DNA of 64,000 bases, taken from NCBI GenBank assembly GCA_024734555.1, contig JANPWX010000109.1, forward strand, positions 34,391-98,390. Direction: 5' to 3'. The notes beneath the pieces are model-generated. The model was not told the origin of the DNA. It saw nothing but the letters and a program-made list of their open reading frames with translations, and did not search any database. The translations under genes and the position numbers were made by a program. Below are positions 12,701-41,627 of the stretch, one piece after another. This stretch comes from Trochalopteron elliotii (Eukaryota > Chordata > Aves > Passeriformes > Leiothrichidae). Positions within the stretch are counted from its first letter, which is position 1, and each line of letters opens with the position of its first letter.

Positions 12701-13221
12701 CGCTGTCGCGACAGGTGGCACCCTCCCGGTCCCCCTACCCCACCCCTCCCCGGCCGCCTGTCGCGATTCGGGGGCTGCCGCCTGTCGCCACAGCGGAGAG
12801 GTGTCGGGACANNNNNNNNNNNNNNNNNNNNNNNNNNNNNNNNNNNNNNNNNNNNNNNNNNNNNNNNNNNNNNNNNNNNNNNNNNNNNNNNNNNNNNNNN
12901 NNNNNNNNNNNNNNNNNNNNNNNNNNNNNNNNNNNNNNNNNNNNNNNNNNNNNNNNNNNNNNNNNNNNNNNNNNNNNNNNNNNNNNNNNNNNNNNNNNNN
13001 NNNNNNNNNNNNNNNNNNNNNNNNNNNNNNNNNNNNNNNNNNNNNNNNNNNNNNNNNNNNNNNNNNNNNNNNNNNNNNNNNNNNNNNNNNNNNNNNNNNN
13101 NNNNNNNNNNNNNNNNNNNNNNNNNNNNNNNNNNNNNNNNNNNNNNNNNNNNNNNNNNNNNNNNNNNNNNNNNNNNNNNNNNNNNNNNNNNNNNNNNNNN
13201 NNNNNNNNNNNCGGCCGCCAT
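2930..13221 (-). CDS. ABCF3: ATP-binding cassette subfamily F member 3, 21 exons (exon 1 mostly in a sequence gap)
   Basis: ABCF3 is a cytosolic ABC ATPase with two nucleotide-binding domains and no membrane segments. The ABCF family is linked to ribosome and translation control, and mammalian ABCF3 is reported to support antiviral responses and cell proliferation. The exons seen total 2066 nt. If exon 1 has the 73 nt expected from human (phase agrees), the protein is about 712 residues, against 709 in human. Using that numbering: Walker A GRNGLGKTT near 213-221, signature FSGGW near 331-335, Walker B LLLLDEP near 352-358, H-loop SHD near 384-386; second domain Walker A GENGAGKST near 528-536, signature LSGGQ near 614-618, Walker B FYILDE near 634-639, H-loop SHD near 667-669. 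The start ATG (13221-13219, reading M-A-A) is directly next to the N gap. The stop is TAA at 2932-2930. All exon phases close without a frameshift. Confidence 0.95.
6944..9671 (-). CDS. ABCF3: ABCF3 exons 7-13, first ATP-binding domain
   Basis: Exons at 9671-9405, 9200-9120, 8578-8519, 8217-8161, 7956-7934, 7332-7277 and 7144-6944. Exon 7 carries Walker A. Exon 8 carries the acidic EIYAKLEEIEADKAPAR arm. Exon 10 carries the signature motif (KEFSGGWRMRLALARALFA). Exons 11 and 12 split the Walker B motif. Exon 13 carries the H-loop and the start of the linker (REYEAQQQYREHIQ). Exon 11 is only 23 nt. The donor of exon 10 (AG/GTTGGT) is weaker than its neighbours. Confidence 0.93.
7934..7956 (-). 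CDS. ABCF3: ABCF3 23-nt microexon (exon 11)
   Basis: The minus strand reads CCCCAG, then 23 nt encoding (R)PDLLLLD plus one base, then GTAAGT. The glutamate that completes the Walker B motif (LLLLDE) comes from exon 12. The preceding phase (2) and following phase (1) fit exactly, and the residues are those expected of ABCF3, so this is a real exon even though it is too short to find as an open frame. Skipping it would shift the frame. Confidence 0.9.
9944..12665 (-). CDS. ABCF3: ABCF3 exons 2-6, N-terminal region
   Basis: Exons at 12665-12518, 12444-12365, 12036-11981, 10274-10177 and 10066-9944. They encode the N-terminal region typical of ABCF3 (ILHGSGADFESVDELEEAVG, then QVLLDAPIQLSQIT) and a lysine- and alanine-rich helix (NAKKLEKAEARLKAKQDKR). 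The last exon ends with the YDVRIENFDVSFGER start of the first ATPase domain. Exon 4 (DTSADLLPGLLLKRGQTS) is the least like human. The 1.7 kb intron between exons 4 and 5 (10275-11980) shows nothing recognisable. Confidence 0.92.
12812..13211. other. Assembly gap (400 N) hiding ABCF3 exon 1 and intron 1
   Basis: Four hundred N bases sit inside a GC-rich region between ABCF3 exon 2 and the start codon. The gap should contain about 65 nt of ABCF3 exon 1 plus intron 1. The round length suggests an estimated or scaffold gap. No feature that spans it can be trusted. Confidence 0.95.
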
Positions 13222-13420
13222 TGCGCGGGGGCCGCCGGGAGATGTAGTCCGGGCCCGACTGCGCCTGCGCGTTAAGGGGCCAGGAGTGGGGATCCCGGCG
13301 CCACGTGCCGGGACAGAGGTACCGGGAACGACCGGAGCGATCGGGACGGACCCAAAACCCGCTCAGCCCCTGCTTGTCCTGGCGCCCAGGGAAAGAGGCT
13401 TTGGGAGAATTTGGAATTTT
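13222..13420 (-). promoter_or_regulatory. ABCF3: ABCF3 promoter
   Basis: This GC-rich sequence lies immediately upstream of the ABCF3 ATG. Three motifs are visible: ACTACATCTCCC (minus strand, 13248-13237), which fits the ZNF143/STAF-type ACTACAnnTCCC element; TGCGCCTGCGCG at 13260-13271, close to the NRF1 consensus; and a CACGTG E-box at 13302-13307. There is no TATA box. The 5' UTR appears very short, because the ZNF143-type element is only about 16 nt from the ATG, so some of this sequence may be transcribed. Confidence 0.7.
13237..13248 (-). promoter_or_regulatory. ZNF143/STAF-type element in the ABCF3 promoter
   Basis: The minus strand reads ACTACATCTCCC, matching the ACTACAnnTCCC core of the ZNF143 (SBS) site, which is also associated with THAP11/HCFC1. 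It is oriented like the gene. The right half beyond TCCC (GGCGG) departs from the long consensus. Confidence 0.65.
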
Positions 13421-14012
13421 GTTCCTCTTTTAAAAAGAGTTTCTTCTTTTAAACCAGTCAAGTGTGCCAAACACTGCAGGTTAGGTTTGCATTTTTTCAT
13501 CCACCGATGGGGAATGATCACTTGGACACCCTCACCTGCTCACAAACTGAAGGCAGAGGGGCTGAGCCAAGGGCCAGGTTCAGCTGCTCAGCAGTTGATG
13601 GTTCCCCCAGCTACCCTGCACATCACCCACACTGGTCCCCGACACCAAAAGCCAAGTTGAAAGGGGAAATGGCTTTTGACTCTTTTTCAGGTGCACACAA
13701 GGAAAAGATGACCAAGATTCTCTTATGCGTGGCTGGGGCACAGGAGCCTGACTTACAGGGGGCTGGGACACACTCCACCGAGTTCAGTTCATCCCAGCAG
13801 CAGCCCCACGCAAAGTCCAGAGCATCCTCCTTTCTCCAGGGAGCTGCAGCACTGGCACAGCTGGAAACAAAAGCATCACTTGTCCCTTTCACCTACTAGC
13901 CCCCAAGCAGCCCAGGGCTGGGGAAGCAGCTCAAGCAAGTCCCAAGACATTGTGGCACAAGCCCAGGGCGCAGCCCAGGCTCTTGCAGCACCAGTCCCAA
14001 ACAGCAGTGCAG
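13420..14012. other. Short intergenic spacer between AP2M1 and ABCF3
   Basis: About 600 bases lie between the ABCF3 promoter and the AP2M1 cleavage region. I recognise no exon, repeat or RNA gene. The two genes are tandem and close, so AP2M1 termination must occur just upstream of ABCF3 initiation. Confidence 0.5.
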
Positions 14013-15001
14013 GCAGCCTTCTCCATTCTACATACTTTATTAGATTCAGAGCTGGACAAATCACAAAGTGTACAAAATGGAGACCACACTACCAGAAGCA
14101 GGATTGTGGGTTGCAGCAGCATTCCTATGGCCCAGAAGCATTTGGTAGAAGCATGGAGAGGGTAGGCTGGGTCAGGGGGCTCTTACTGCCAACTGCATTT
14201 GAGATTCCCCGAGGCAGACCCTGTTCACATCCTGACAGAGCTCAGCTGATCCACACTCCCTGGGACAGTGGGGCCAGGTCTCCAATTTGTTTGGAAAGGA
14301 TAGACTGGCTCAAGCCAGCAGTGGGTAGGGGTAAATGCTCCAAGGACCTGAAATGCTGTGCCACCCACATACACACCAGCAAGAGCCTAAACCCTCATCC
14401 TTTTGGTCACAAACCTTCCCACGGCAGGACTCTATACTGACAACTTTGCAAGAAATAAGGTGGTGGTGAGATCTGGTGAGGCCACCATCTCCTGTGGTGG
14501 GGGCCCAACAAACTCATCACCTCAGACATCTCAGACTGGCCAGCAACATCTACCACAACAGCAATAGCTAGTACAGAAGCCAGGGTAACTTCAACTCAGA
14601 TTTGTCCAGTCTATGTTTAGGTCTATTCTACGAGTACATATGCACAAGAACTTCAAAAATACTAGGATATGATGCAAGTAGTGAGACACCAACAGAAGAG
14701 GAGTTTAATGGTGGACGTTCCCTAGAAAGATCACGAGAGGATGGGAGTTAGACTAGCCCTTGCCCACCCTGGGACGGGGAGCAGGAGGCTACTGACTGCA
14801 CCCCTGCACACGACTGGGTTCTGAACTTCATCTGCAGCGTGGGTGGTAACTGAACACGGGCAGGCGAGTCCGCTCCCGGGGTGAGCCACAGGGTCTTTCA
14901 ATCTGCGTCGAGGGGCCAGGCAGACATCTCTGAATGTAGCTGAAGACCGAGGAGAGGCAGAGCATGGCTTGGAGAAGAGGGAGCCTGCCAGCCTGCTGGG
15001 G
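14013..15001 (-). other. AP2M1: AP2M1 3' untranslated region
   Basis: About 990 bases follow the AP2M1 stop (TAG at 15004-15002) up to the region just past AATAAA at 14041-14036. No coding potential is recognised. Confidence 0.75.
14036..14041 (-). terminator. AP2M1: AP2M1 poly(A) signal AATAAA
   Basis: The plus strand reads tttatt, which is AATAAA on the minus strand, about 960 bases after the stop codon. Cleavage is expected at about 14010-14025. Confidence 0.75.
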
Positions 15002-31054
<16,053 letters not shown>

Positions 31055-31093
31055 GGTGGAACTTTAGTCTTCACTTCCCATGTTGCTTAATAC

Positions 31094-34000
31094 CTGAAGC
31101 AAGAAAGAGCATATATAAGTAGGCTGTACAGAAACAGCTTGTAGCCAGGACTAAAGCTTAAAATTGGCACTGAAATAGAAGCTGTCTTACTTCTCATTCC
31201 AAAAATCAGCAAGGACAGATTAAGCCTCAAGGACAAGTATCCAAAACAAACCTCTTGAATGTGAGAAAAAACACAGGCCTGGAACTACAAGCAAATCAAA
31301 GACCCCTTACTTCTACTATCTGTCTATCTCCCTAATGACTGAGATACAAATCAGACACAATTCCTAAGTCTTTTTACATGCAGTTCACACAAATGTCTGA
31401 CATGCCACCAAGCCCATCACCACATGACAGGGGGTTCCTAGCAGCAAGTACATCTCCATTTATTACCACTTTTACATAGTTTTTACACATCAGTATAAGA
31501 GCCTTTGCTAATCCCTAGCAGCCGTATTGAGTCACAATTCAGAATTCAAACCCAGAGCCATTTGGCCACAATGTACCACTGGAGTAGTCACAATCATGAC
31601 TCACTTGAATTGGGAGATAGTCCCTCAGATGTTACCCTCCTAAACTGCTGATTTTCTCTTTCTTCAAAGGAAGATTGCTTTGGAGAAAGCTACAGAGCTC
31701 TCCCCAAAGACATTAGATATTATTGATAGGGTAGACATTACTGATACAGAAGACTTATTTTAAAATATACAGCTATTCACCAGACCCCATTCCTGGAGTC
31801 TAATGCACTCCTACTCACTTAGGTCAAAGTCATAATACCCACAAGCAGCAACTGTTTGGTTGGCTTAGTCCCAAGAAGAGAACTGCAACTCTGACAGGGC
31901 AGACCTTGGGGTGATCACAAAGGAACTGCTCAGCTTGAGCACTGCAGAGCATTAGATAACAACCATCTCCACACTGCTCTTTGGGTGGGTTAGCCTACAC
32001 CCACTAGTTTGGGCTGGGTGAAAAGGATAGGGAGAGGCCAACCTAGAGACAGATGCTGACAGTGAACTGATATGTGTCTGCCCAGGAATGCTGCAATGAC
32101 AAAGTTAAAGTGACCCAGCCTTAGATCACCTCAAAGGTCAGGAAAAAAAGAGAATACAAAACCAATATACACATCAGAGGGACTAAGGGACTTCTGGATT
32201 ATCAAGAGTAATGTACCCTCTAGAAGTTACACCCAATAGACTACAGTAGCTGCCCATCTGAAGGAGGTACTGCAGATGTGAGTTCTATGCTAAACCAAGG
32301 TTTACAGTGCAGCCACTACTTTTAACTTCAGCAAGACAAAAAAGAAACTTTAAATTTCCTCAGCCTTTACACCAACATTTTTAGCTACATCTAGTAAGTC
32401 CTCAAAGAATAACACTACTCATACTTCTCTGCTATAGGTTTTCAGCTTCCAGATGGCTGCTTCTGTTTATTAAAAGGGGAAAAAAGGAGCCCAAAAGTCA
32501 GTTAAGTCAAAATAGAAAGAGACAAGCAGTCTTCCCAAAGCTCAGCAGTGAGCTTTTTGGCTTTTATTCCCCCATTCTGCTGGTCATGTATCTCTGGCTA
32601 CTAATCAGCTCCCTTCTGCCACCTGTCAGTGGCTTCTCGTGGCACTGTCACCAACATATTTTCATGTCTGAGACTCCGATTAGCACAGAACAGCTCTACA
32701 AATATGTTTTTTCTTCCATTTCCAACTATAACACTTCATAACTTCAGGACACAAGCATTTAATTTACTTCTAAGTCTCTGTAACCAAACCTATGAAGACA
32801 TAGGCAGCTCCAAAGTTCCCATGTAGTTAAGAGTGGGAAAAGCCTTCTGTGGCTGCTCACTGTTTCATGACCAAGGCTACAAACTGTACAGGCAGCAACA
32901 TCATCATCCCCACAGCAGAAGACAATCCCACTGGTCAACCAAACAAACCAAATTTTTCAGACTTAAGGAAGTGGCTGTACCACAGACTCACAACTAAGAC
33001 TGACACAAAGCACACACAGCCCTAACAGGCATGAAAAGGTCACAAAGAGGTAACATGCAGGGCTGAAACTCAAAACATGGAGAACTGAACACAGCTGCCC
33101 AACAAGAAAGGCAGATGCTGAAACATCTGCAAGGTCATTTACACAGGCCAAACAATGAAAAAAAGAGAAAAAAAAGTGAAAGCAGCTTGTTGCCCACTCT
33201 AGAAAATTCTTTCCTACTTACTAGTTTTTCACTCCTGATAAGAAACAAGCGTGCGTTTTCAGACTTCTACAGTGCTGGCTTCCACATTCAGATATGGACT
33301 ATTGCAATCAAAGATGAAGAGTTCCTGCATTCTCTTTAAGGCTTGCATTGTATAGAGCAGCTTCCTGGAAGCTTATGCAACTGGTCAAAGCTGGATCATA
33401 AGAATCCTACAAACCCTTTCCAGAAGAATCCTAGAAAGCACATCCTAGTCTTAAAAAAAATAATCTCCCTCTTGGGTTTTAATGCTGCTTAAGTTATTTG
33501 TTTCACTATTTTTAGTATAAAGAAAATGTCTGCTTTAATGAGCAACAGGATCAGACATGCAACATATACAAGACAAAGCCTTTTGCCAGCATGACAAGCC
33601 AACCACGTTTTGAAAAAGCCTTTATTTGAATATTTACTGCATTACTATAAAACAAGTAGAAGATTGCTGATCAGGCTTTGCATTGGAAATTAAAAGCCTT
33701 CTAAAATAATGATGGCATGCTTTCTCATATGTTAGGTTAGAACACATTCTGTAACAGCTTTGCTGAAGTTACGGGCAAAAAATATCAGTATTTTTAATTG
33801 CATCACAGTACTAGGCAGCAGAGTCAACTGCTTCCTCATCTTACATGTTAGTAAAATGTTTGATGGAAAGTAGATCATAATTCAAAGGCTTTTAGTCTTC
33901 AAAACTTCTTCATGAATGCAATGAAATGCTAGGCTTCTTCCTTATACAAAATATCCCAGAAGTTCAAGCTTCAGATCCCCCATGCAAAGTTAGCTCCTGG

Positions 34001-37000
34001 TTCCACCTCCACTGGCACATTTAAGAGCTGCATTGGCTCATACTGAAGAGCTACAGGTGAAGCCAGGATTGCCTGTGCTACTCCATCCACACACCTTCTA
34101 TACACACCATTGTACAACTGTACAATCTTGGATTTAGGGTGCCATTTTGTAGTCCCACCTGCACTTCTTTGGTCTACTTTGATCTACTTTGCCCTTACTA
34201 CTTTGAATACCCTCATATCTACACACATCCACTGCCATAACCACTGAACAGGAATGCTCTTATTGCAAAATATTGTATGGTACAAAATAGAAGTATGCAC
34301 AGATCTGCCACCAACCAGCTAATGTGTGCTTACTGTACTACACTGGAAAAACAACTTGATAATGAACTTGCTCAAAGTCAGAAACAGGCTGGCTCTGGCC
34401 CTGGTTAACACCTGAGCTTGTACTTTTCCCTACTACTACGGATTTGGCCACAGGATCAACACCATTCTGAGTTTGTTTTATAAGGGCAGCCAACCATACA
34501 TACCTGAGACATGCACGAGCATTATTTTCACATGCAGGAGCAGAATGCCTCCATATGAGTTATGATTCTCCTCAAGTCTGAAAGAACTCACAATTCTACA
34601 GCTCTAAAAATTAAATTCATACTGAATTTACACTTAAGTACAATTTACCTAATGCTTTGTATCAGACAATTGGTAATTTTTTTTCCAGGTACCAGCAGTC
34701 ACATGGGTTAAAAACGGTGACTATAAGGAAAGAGTTTTAGATGACCTACCCAACTCTACCAGCTATCAATCAGTTCTTTGCAGTAGCTGAAGGACACATG
34801 CAGTATAAACCTCCAGCTGCACTCCCATCTAATGACATCAGAGAACAAAGAGGTCTCAACTATGCAAGGCATTTCGCACAATTACAAGCAGATCTCCCTT
34901 GTCTGCTCAACTTCTGCAGGTCAGCATCTTGAAGAGTTGCAGGCATCAGACAGCACAATGGCATCAACACAATTTACTTACAGCAAATTCAGTTTGGTGT
35001 AGGGCTGCTCTCTGTCAGCCTTCACCAAGCTTGCCCACGATGGGAGTTCAGGGAACACGGACAACATTCCAGTCTTTTGTTCAAACCTTGCACTACATCC
35101 TCCAAGACACAAGGCCAGAGTGACTACACTCCCTCTCCACCACAGAATTACTTCCATCAGCTAATGGAAGCATGTGCACACAGCTGGAAACTCAAGAGGT
35201 GGAGTAAGTAGCCCAGAGATCTATGAACAGAGAGGAAAGCTATACAAAGGCAGAATGCAAAAGAAAGTTGCTTAAAGCTCAGCAAGAAGAATGGCTCTTC
35301 AAGACGACAATGGCTCCCCTTGAAGTGGCTGTAGTGGAAATAAGCCTGCTTTGTTTTGATCCTCCCTTGTGTTTCAAGTTTCACAGATACTCCTTTCAAC
35401 TATTTCAAGGTTACATTCTAACTACAAAGAGGATTTTAGTGATACAGTTCAGACATAGCACAATCTTCCACATCTTTTAAAATAATTAATAGTTTTCTTT
35501 ACAGATCAGCTGTGGAAGTGAAAGATCCTAGTACTTGCAGTGGTTAAGAACTGCAGAGAAGATGGGTGAAATTAATTTGAGACTGACATTCAGTGACTCA
35601 TGGCTGCTGGAATCAGAAAGCTTCAGAATAAAAACTCCAGCACAGGAGATGGGTTCATCTGCTCCCTGTGCATTAGCAACATGACTCAGAAAGCATTGCT
35701 CAATCGGCTTTCAATGACTCATTCTGCTCCTCTCCAGTCAGCCTTTTCTATGGAGCTTGCTCTGAGTTTCCTCAGCCTCATATCGCACTGTCAGACACAG
35801 CTTAAGAGCAAAGCCCACCATTTCAACTGTTTACCACCAAGTGCCTGGAAAACAAGATGACTCTAGCTGAAACCTTTGGGTTAATGATCCACCAACAGCA
35901 TTTTCAGAGCTTTGCAGTTCCACTCCTCCTGTTTCCCTAGCTTGAACATATGGTAACCTGCTTCACACTGGTAGCTGGAGTCCTGTTTTCTACTTACAGT
36001 ATGGATGGATTTATTCTAGTTAAAGTACAGGGATAATCCACATGTATGCTGAATTCACACCAGTTGGTGAGTAATCACCTTAATTTAGGAACTCTCCCAA
36101 TACACTCTGCATTCTTCAAGCAGCTACTGGGGTAGATGTAACATCTGAATGCAGCTCCTCTAAATACCTAAGGCCAGTAGGCTTCCTACTCTCTTGCCAA
36201 GTGCTCACATTCCCATATAATTTCATTTCAACCCATGAACAGAAAAGGAGCATGAAGAACATCATAGACAGACCACACACTTATATACGTGTCTGTAAAC
36301 CCACCAGAAGTTAAGATGACATGAAAATGACTCATCAAGTGAAGATGAGAGCATTAAAATATACCTTTAGAACAACTGTGGCAAAGTTATAGCATTAAGA
36401 CAGCCAGGTACAAAAAAAAAAAAAGTACATGTATAAATACAAAGGCTGGGATAAAAATTTTAATGCATTTCAGTACTTACATAACAGAAAAGCAGCAGGA
36501 TTAGCTGGGCCTACAATGACTGACACGGTAACGTGCCTTTTCCTAAGAATCACACATACCTGCCTCAAATCATGTCTCAGTGCTCCCACTGTGCAGGGGA
36601 TGTGCAATAAGCACCCCTCTCTCAAACCACCAGGACAGGCTGGATGAAGCCCCACAAGTCAATTTGCAGCAGGTGAGCTGCAGACCATAACCAAGGGAGT
36701 CCAGAGAAAGATAAAGATACAATAAAGCACAGTATCTGAAAAACTGCTTTTGACCACCAATTCTATCACAGATGGAAAATGCTCTGTTTATTAGGTCTGA
36801 TCTAAAACCAGGTGGTTCTCCAAAAGTCAGACTTCATCCTTTCAGTGTGCCACCCACTTGAATGCATGGCTGGAGTCAGGAGCCCAGGCAGCAGGATCCT
36901 GTTGCTGGACTGTCAGTTTCACATACTGTGGGATGCAACAAGTGGCTGGACTAGGAGCTACCTAGTCAGATGAGGCACTAAACCTGCATTTATCAAGTGG

Positions 37001-40000
37001 AGATAAATAGCAGCTCTGTCCTGCAGCATGTGAGTGCCCAGCCTTCCTCTTCCATTTCCTCTTCATCAATTCTGACTTATAATAGCTGTAGAAAAATGAA
37101 CAACATGCAGCATGGAGCTTTCTTAGACTATACAAGGCACACATAAGGAATCAACTAACCAGCACAGTTTGTTACCTCTGCAGCTGTTTATCTACAGCAA
37201 CTCTTTCAGGACCACCAGAGCACACAGTACCAATGCTGTAGTTTCTGTTCAGTGCAGCCTTCCATGGTCTCTCTAATTGAGAAGCCACAGCATCACACCA
37301 GCAATAATCAGTCATCTGTTCATTAGGGTATGAAAGACTAACCTGAATCGTAGCCTAAATCCCAGATACACAGATATTCAAATGAGTGATTTTCTCCAAT
37401 ACCTTTGTCCCATAACCTGAGGTCTTTCACGTGACACTATACAGACCATTACCCTTCCCTGCACCAGCAGAGACAATGGTAGCTTCAACCTACACCATAA
37501 ACATAAGAACACAGTTCTCTGCCTTCTGCAACTATCTGCACAAGTGAAAACAAACAAGCTGATCTGCTCTAATTTGTTGCTTAGAAAAAACAGCGACTTT
37601 TTAGTCAGTTTTCTTCAGTGGTAAAAAGAACATGGCTGCAGTAACTCCAGTTTCACATGCAAGGCAAGGAGTACTTGTTCTAGCTCCTAAAGAAGTAGGA
37701 ACTGTCTGAAAGAAACGTGTCACTAGCAGTGTAATGTGCCTACAGCCTAACAGTACCAGAGTCACCATAAATTTTGGGCCTATGTTGGTATTTCTGCCTC
37801 AGGAAAGCACAAATATGCTTCTTTGTGTCCTTCCATGCCAGCTTCTCTAAGTCCAGTGCAGTCAGAAGTTGAGGAACTCTTGAGCCAGGCCTGTTTGCTC
37901 TCATGGCATCTGCTCAGCAAATCCTCTCTTGAGAGGTGCAGTGGTGACACAGCAGCTCAAGAATAAGTGCTCAGGAGCAACGTGACTGCAGCAGTTCTTA
38001 GGCTGCCCATAACAACACAATTACAGTTTCCCATTATCACCCCAGTTGTGCCAGGATTTGATGAGCACCAGTAGCATCACCAGGGAGCACATCTGTCCAC
38101 TCATTTTAGGAGGCAGCTTTGGGATCAGCTGTATTGTCCCAAGCCAGCTGTTCTGGCTATTCTTACTCATAGAGAAACCAGTCCAGAAAAGTCTGGCACT
38201 ACAGGTGGGGAAAATAAGCCTTCAACCAGCCATTGACCGAGGCCGGATGAGCAGATGTCAGAACTGCTGCTCACCTGCAGAGCTCTCTTGGCCACAGCCC
38301 CACTGTGAGACAGCCCATGAGCTTCACTGAGTTCCCTGCACCATCCAGTACAGGGTACAAATAAACACAAGTTGATCAGTAGTGAGCCCAAGACTCAGCT
38401 ACTTGTACTTTGTCACCCCCATTAAGGGGCTGGAAGTTTCCTACAGCACAGACATCACTTAGTTTGAATGCAAACAGGAATGCTGGTTTCTGTAATCTAC
38501 AGAGCACATCCAGGAAACAGCAATCACAAGTCAGCTAATAAGCTGGTGTAAAGCAACCAACCCCTTTAGTAGTCTATTAAAAGACAGTTTGGGTTCTGAC
38601 TTAACAGTAAGTAAGACTTCTGTGCATTAATGAGCTTATCTAACTAAGCAGTTCAAGGTACATCAGCTGCTGAGTTCTCATCCAGGAAGAAATCAGTAGA
38701 GGTACTGAAGGCAAATCACCAACTGCAGTCATTTCTGCATTCCAGAAATCAGTATGATATTGGACAAGTCACAATACTTGAAGCAGAAGTTGGATTAGTC
38801 AGGCTGCTCTGGCAAACTGAAGTTGTTGGGAAAACCCATCCTTTCAGCTAGCACTAGCCATTATCAACCCAAAAGACTTAAGGCTCAAAACAATGCCATC
38901 ACCCCACCAGCTAATCTGAGCACCTAAGCTTTGCTTAGAGGGCTGCATTAGCCACTTTCCAGGAGGCCATGGGCTGTACTTGGTTTTAAACAAGAGCAGC
39001 TCCAATCACTTCATCCTGGGAAAGAAAGGGTGCATAATTTACTTAAGGGGCATACCCTGAGCTAAAGAGCTCCTGAGATAAACCCATCAGTTTCAGAGAA
39101 ACTGTTCCTATTTTAAACACAATCCCATAAATCCCCATAACCAGTGGGCAGGAAGAGAAGCACGTTCTCTTACCAGGCTCTCCTCCTACAGCCCACATCT
39201 GCATGCCATACTGCACGCAGCTAGTCTGAAGGGTAACCAGAGAGAAATACTGACACAGAGACACACAAGAGGCTCCCTTACTCCAGTAAAACATCATAGG
39301 TACAGCATTTAACACACCTGGCCGCCATATTTTGAGCCCAACCTGATGTCAACAGTCCCAATGCCTTTTTCTATTTCTATCCCTTCTACCAAAGCATTTC
39401 TAAAGTCAGTATGAACTACTTGCTTTTTACTCCTGAGCTAGAAACCTGAACAGTGATTTGCTTCTTAAGCATCTTCTAACAGAGGAGGTTAGAGGCACAG
39501 AGTGGAGTTTGAGTAAGACCTCGTATTCTGCAGACCACTAATGGTCTAGGTGCCCTGATGTATCAGCTTTTCTCTCAGTACTCTTACTGGAGAGCAGATA
39601 ACTGCATTTCACATTCTGTGCCTCTGCCTGCAAGCTTTTAGCTGAGCTGCTGATCTCCTGCCAAGATCAAAATAATACATGACTTGCCAGTAACTTTTGA
39701 CTCAGTAGGTCACTCACTAAAGGAGAGAGGCAGACTCTGCCTCACAAACCAATTATATTTTGGCACCACAGGCCATCCTCCAGTTAGCCCCAGGAACAGC
39801 CTTTAAATACCCTAATGGTCTTCAGTAGAATAAGCTTAGAAAACCAGTGCAAGACACTGTGCTGCAAAAGACAGTCTTGGCTTTACCTTTTTTCACTGCA
39901 GAGATGAGGCAAGAAAAGTTTAACCAGGGTTACAGGAAGTTTCTTTATAAAGCCTGCTTTGTTTAGTGACTGTTCCTGTTCCACCAAAAAAAAAAAAAAA

Positions 40001-41228
40001 AAAAAAAGGAAAGAGACAGTATCAAACAAGAATGCATGTCCAGTCCCCTGTGTTTCAAAGAACTCAGGATGTAACCCTTGACAGCCTCAAGATTCAATTC
40101 TCCAAAAGCCAGGACTGTGCTCTTTTGGGAGGAAGAAGCAGCCAGCCATGATACCCTTCGAAGACATCCCAGTGCTCTCCCTGGAACGTGGCCACTCTAA
40201 CAGCCCAAAGAACACCAGGTATCTTTGTCACTAGATGTCAGTAACATGGTATTTCCTACAGAACAGAAGTGATGCCTCCCTTCTGACAGGAAAAATATGG
40301 ATGTCGACAGTTTGGCAGCATCTCTTCAGATCTGAGATTGTCCCTCCAAGCAAAACTCACAGGGACACACACAGCTTTTACTATAGGAAAAAAATAGTAG
40401 GTACAGCTCTGACAGCATTCAAGTAAATATTACCCAACCAAACACCACATGAGCCCACATACAGTTAGAAGCCTGCAATACCGAGACTTCCAAGCCACAG
40501 AAGCCATCCAGACTCACCTATCTGGGCAAGTTCCAGGCTCAGATTTTGGCAGCCTGAGGCTAAAACTTGATAGCAGCTTTGTCATACTAAAGCAAGCACA
40601 AAAAAGATCACGGACTCACACAGCTTATGGAGAGAACACTAGATCAAAAGCAAGTCATTTCCCAGTGGGAAGAGAAGTCAACTGCACTGGGTGATAAACA
40701 GAGGCTGTGCTTCTTGCAGTTTTGCTGAATCCAAAAACCTAGTCCTGGGAAGAATGGATACGGAAACGCATCCACAAGAGCCCCTGGATAGGAGCCTGCT
40801 TTAAGCCTCAGAATAAGCAGTTCGGCATCAGCAGCGCTGCGTTCTGCCTCAGCAGGTTTTCCAGGCAGGAAGCAGAGTGCAAGCCATGACCTAGCTAATT
40901 CACGTTTGGATCAGTAGTACAGGCAAATAATTTACGGTGAAGTTCCAGCCCGATCCGACTGAAAAAACCTTTGCTCAGGCTGACCTGACGCATCGGTGCT
41001 GGCCTTCCTGGTCACACATAGCCCGACCCTATCCCCACCCTCCCCCGGCGCAGCACCGCAAGGCTGCCACACAGGTATTCCAGCCAAAGAGTTAATTAAC
41101 AGCTGTCAGTAACCCCCGAGCCACAAGCAATGTACGAAAGAATGATGGGGTAGCCCAGCACCCCCTCAGAGGAAGCTGAGGAAAAGCCCTCCCGAGCGGC
41201 TCCGGTTCTCTCCCTCCCTCCCGGCTCC
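31094..41228 (-). other. AP2M1: AP2M1 intron 1, about 10 kb
   Basis: This is a long AT-richer stretch with no recognisable coding exon on either strand. It holds a 22-base poly(A) run at 39986-40007 and no CR1 terminus that I can identify. GC content rises after about 40900 toward the promoter. Open frames here are short and random-looking. Confidence 0.6.
39986..40007 (+). repeat. Poly(A) run of 22 bases
   Basis: This homopolymer lies in AP2M1 intron 1, followed by an AG-rich stretch. It could be a retroposon tail, but I see no recognisable body upstream and no clear target-site duplication. Confidence 0.8.
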
Positions 41229-41627
41229 NNNNNNNNNNNNNNNNNNNNNNNNNNNNNNNNNNNNNNNNNNNNNNNNNNNNNNNNNNNNNNNNNNNNNNNN
41301 NNNNNNNNNNNNNNNNNNNNNNNNNNNNNNNNNNNNNNNNNNNNNNNNNNNNNNNNNNNNNNNNNNNNNNNNNNNNNNNNNNNNNNNNNNNNNNNNNNNN
41401 NNNNNNNNNNNNNNNNNNNNNNNNNNNNNNNNNNNNNNNNNNNNNNNNNNNNNNNNNNNNNNNNNNNNNNNNNNNNNNNNNNNNNNNNNNNNNNNNNNNN
41501 NNNNNNNNNNNNNNNNNNNNNNNNNNNNNNNNNNNNNNNNNNNNNNNNNNNNNNNNNNNNNNNNNNNNNNNNNNNNNNNNNNNNNNNNNNNNNNNNNNNN
41601 NNNNNNNNNNNNNNNNNNNNNNNNNNN
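41229..41627. other. Assembly gap (399 N) at the AP2M1 promoter
   Basis: N bases fill the centre of a GC-rich island. The AP2M1 transcription start and noncoding exon 1 are expected in or next to this gap. Confidence 0.95.

Noticed and set aside
12514..13660. Long open reading frames across the N run near ABCF3
   Set aside because: They exist only because N codons translate as X; the flanking parts are shadows of ABCF3 exon 2 or CpG-island sequence.
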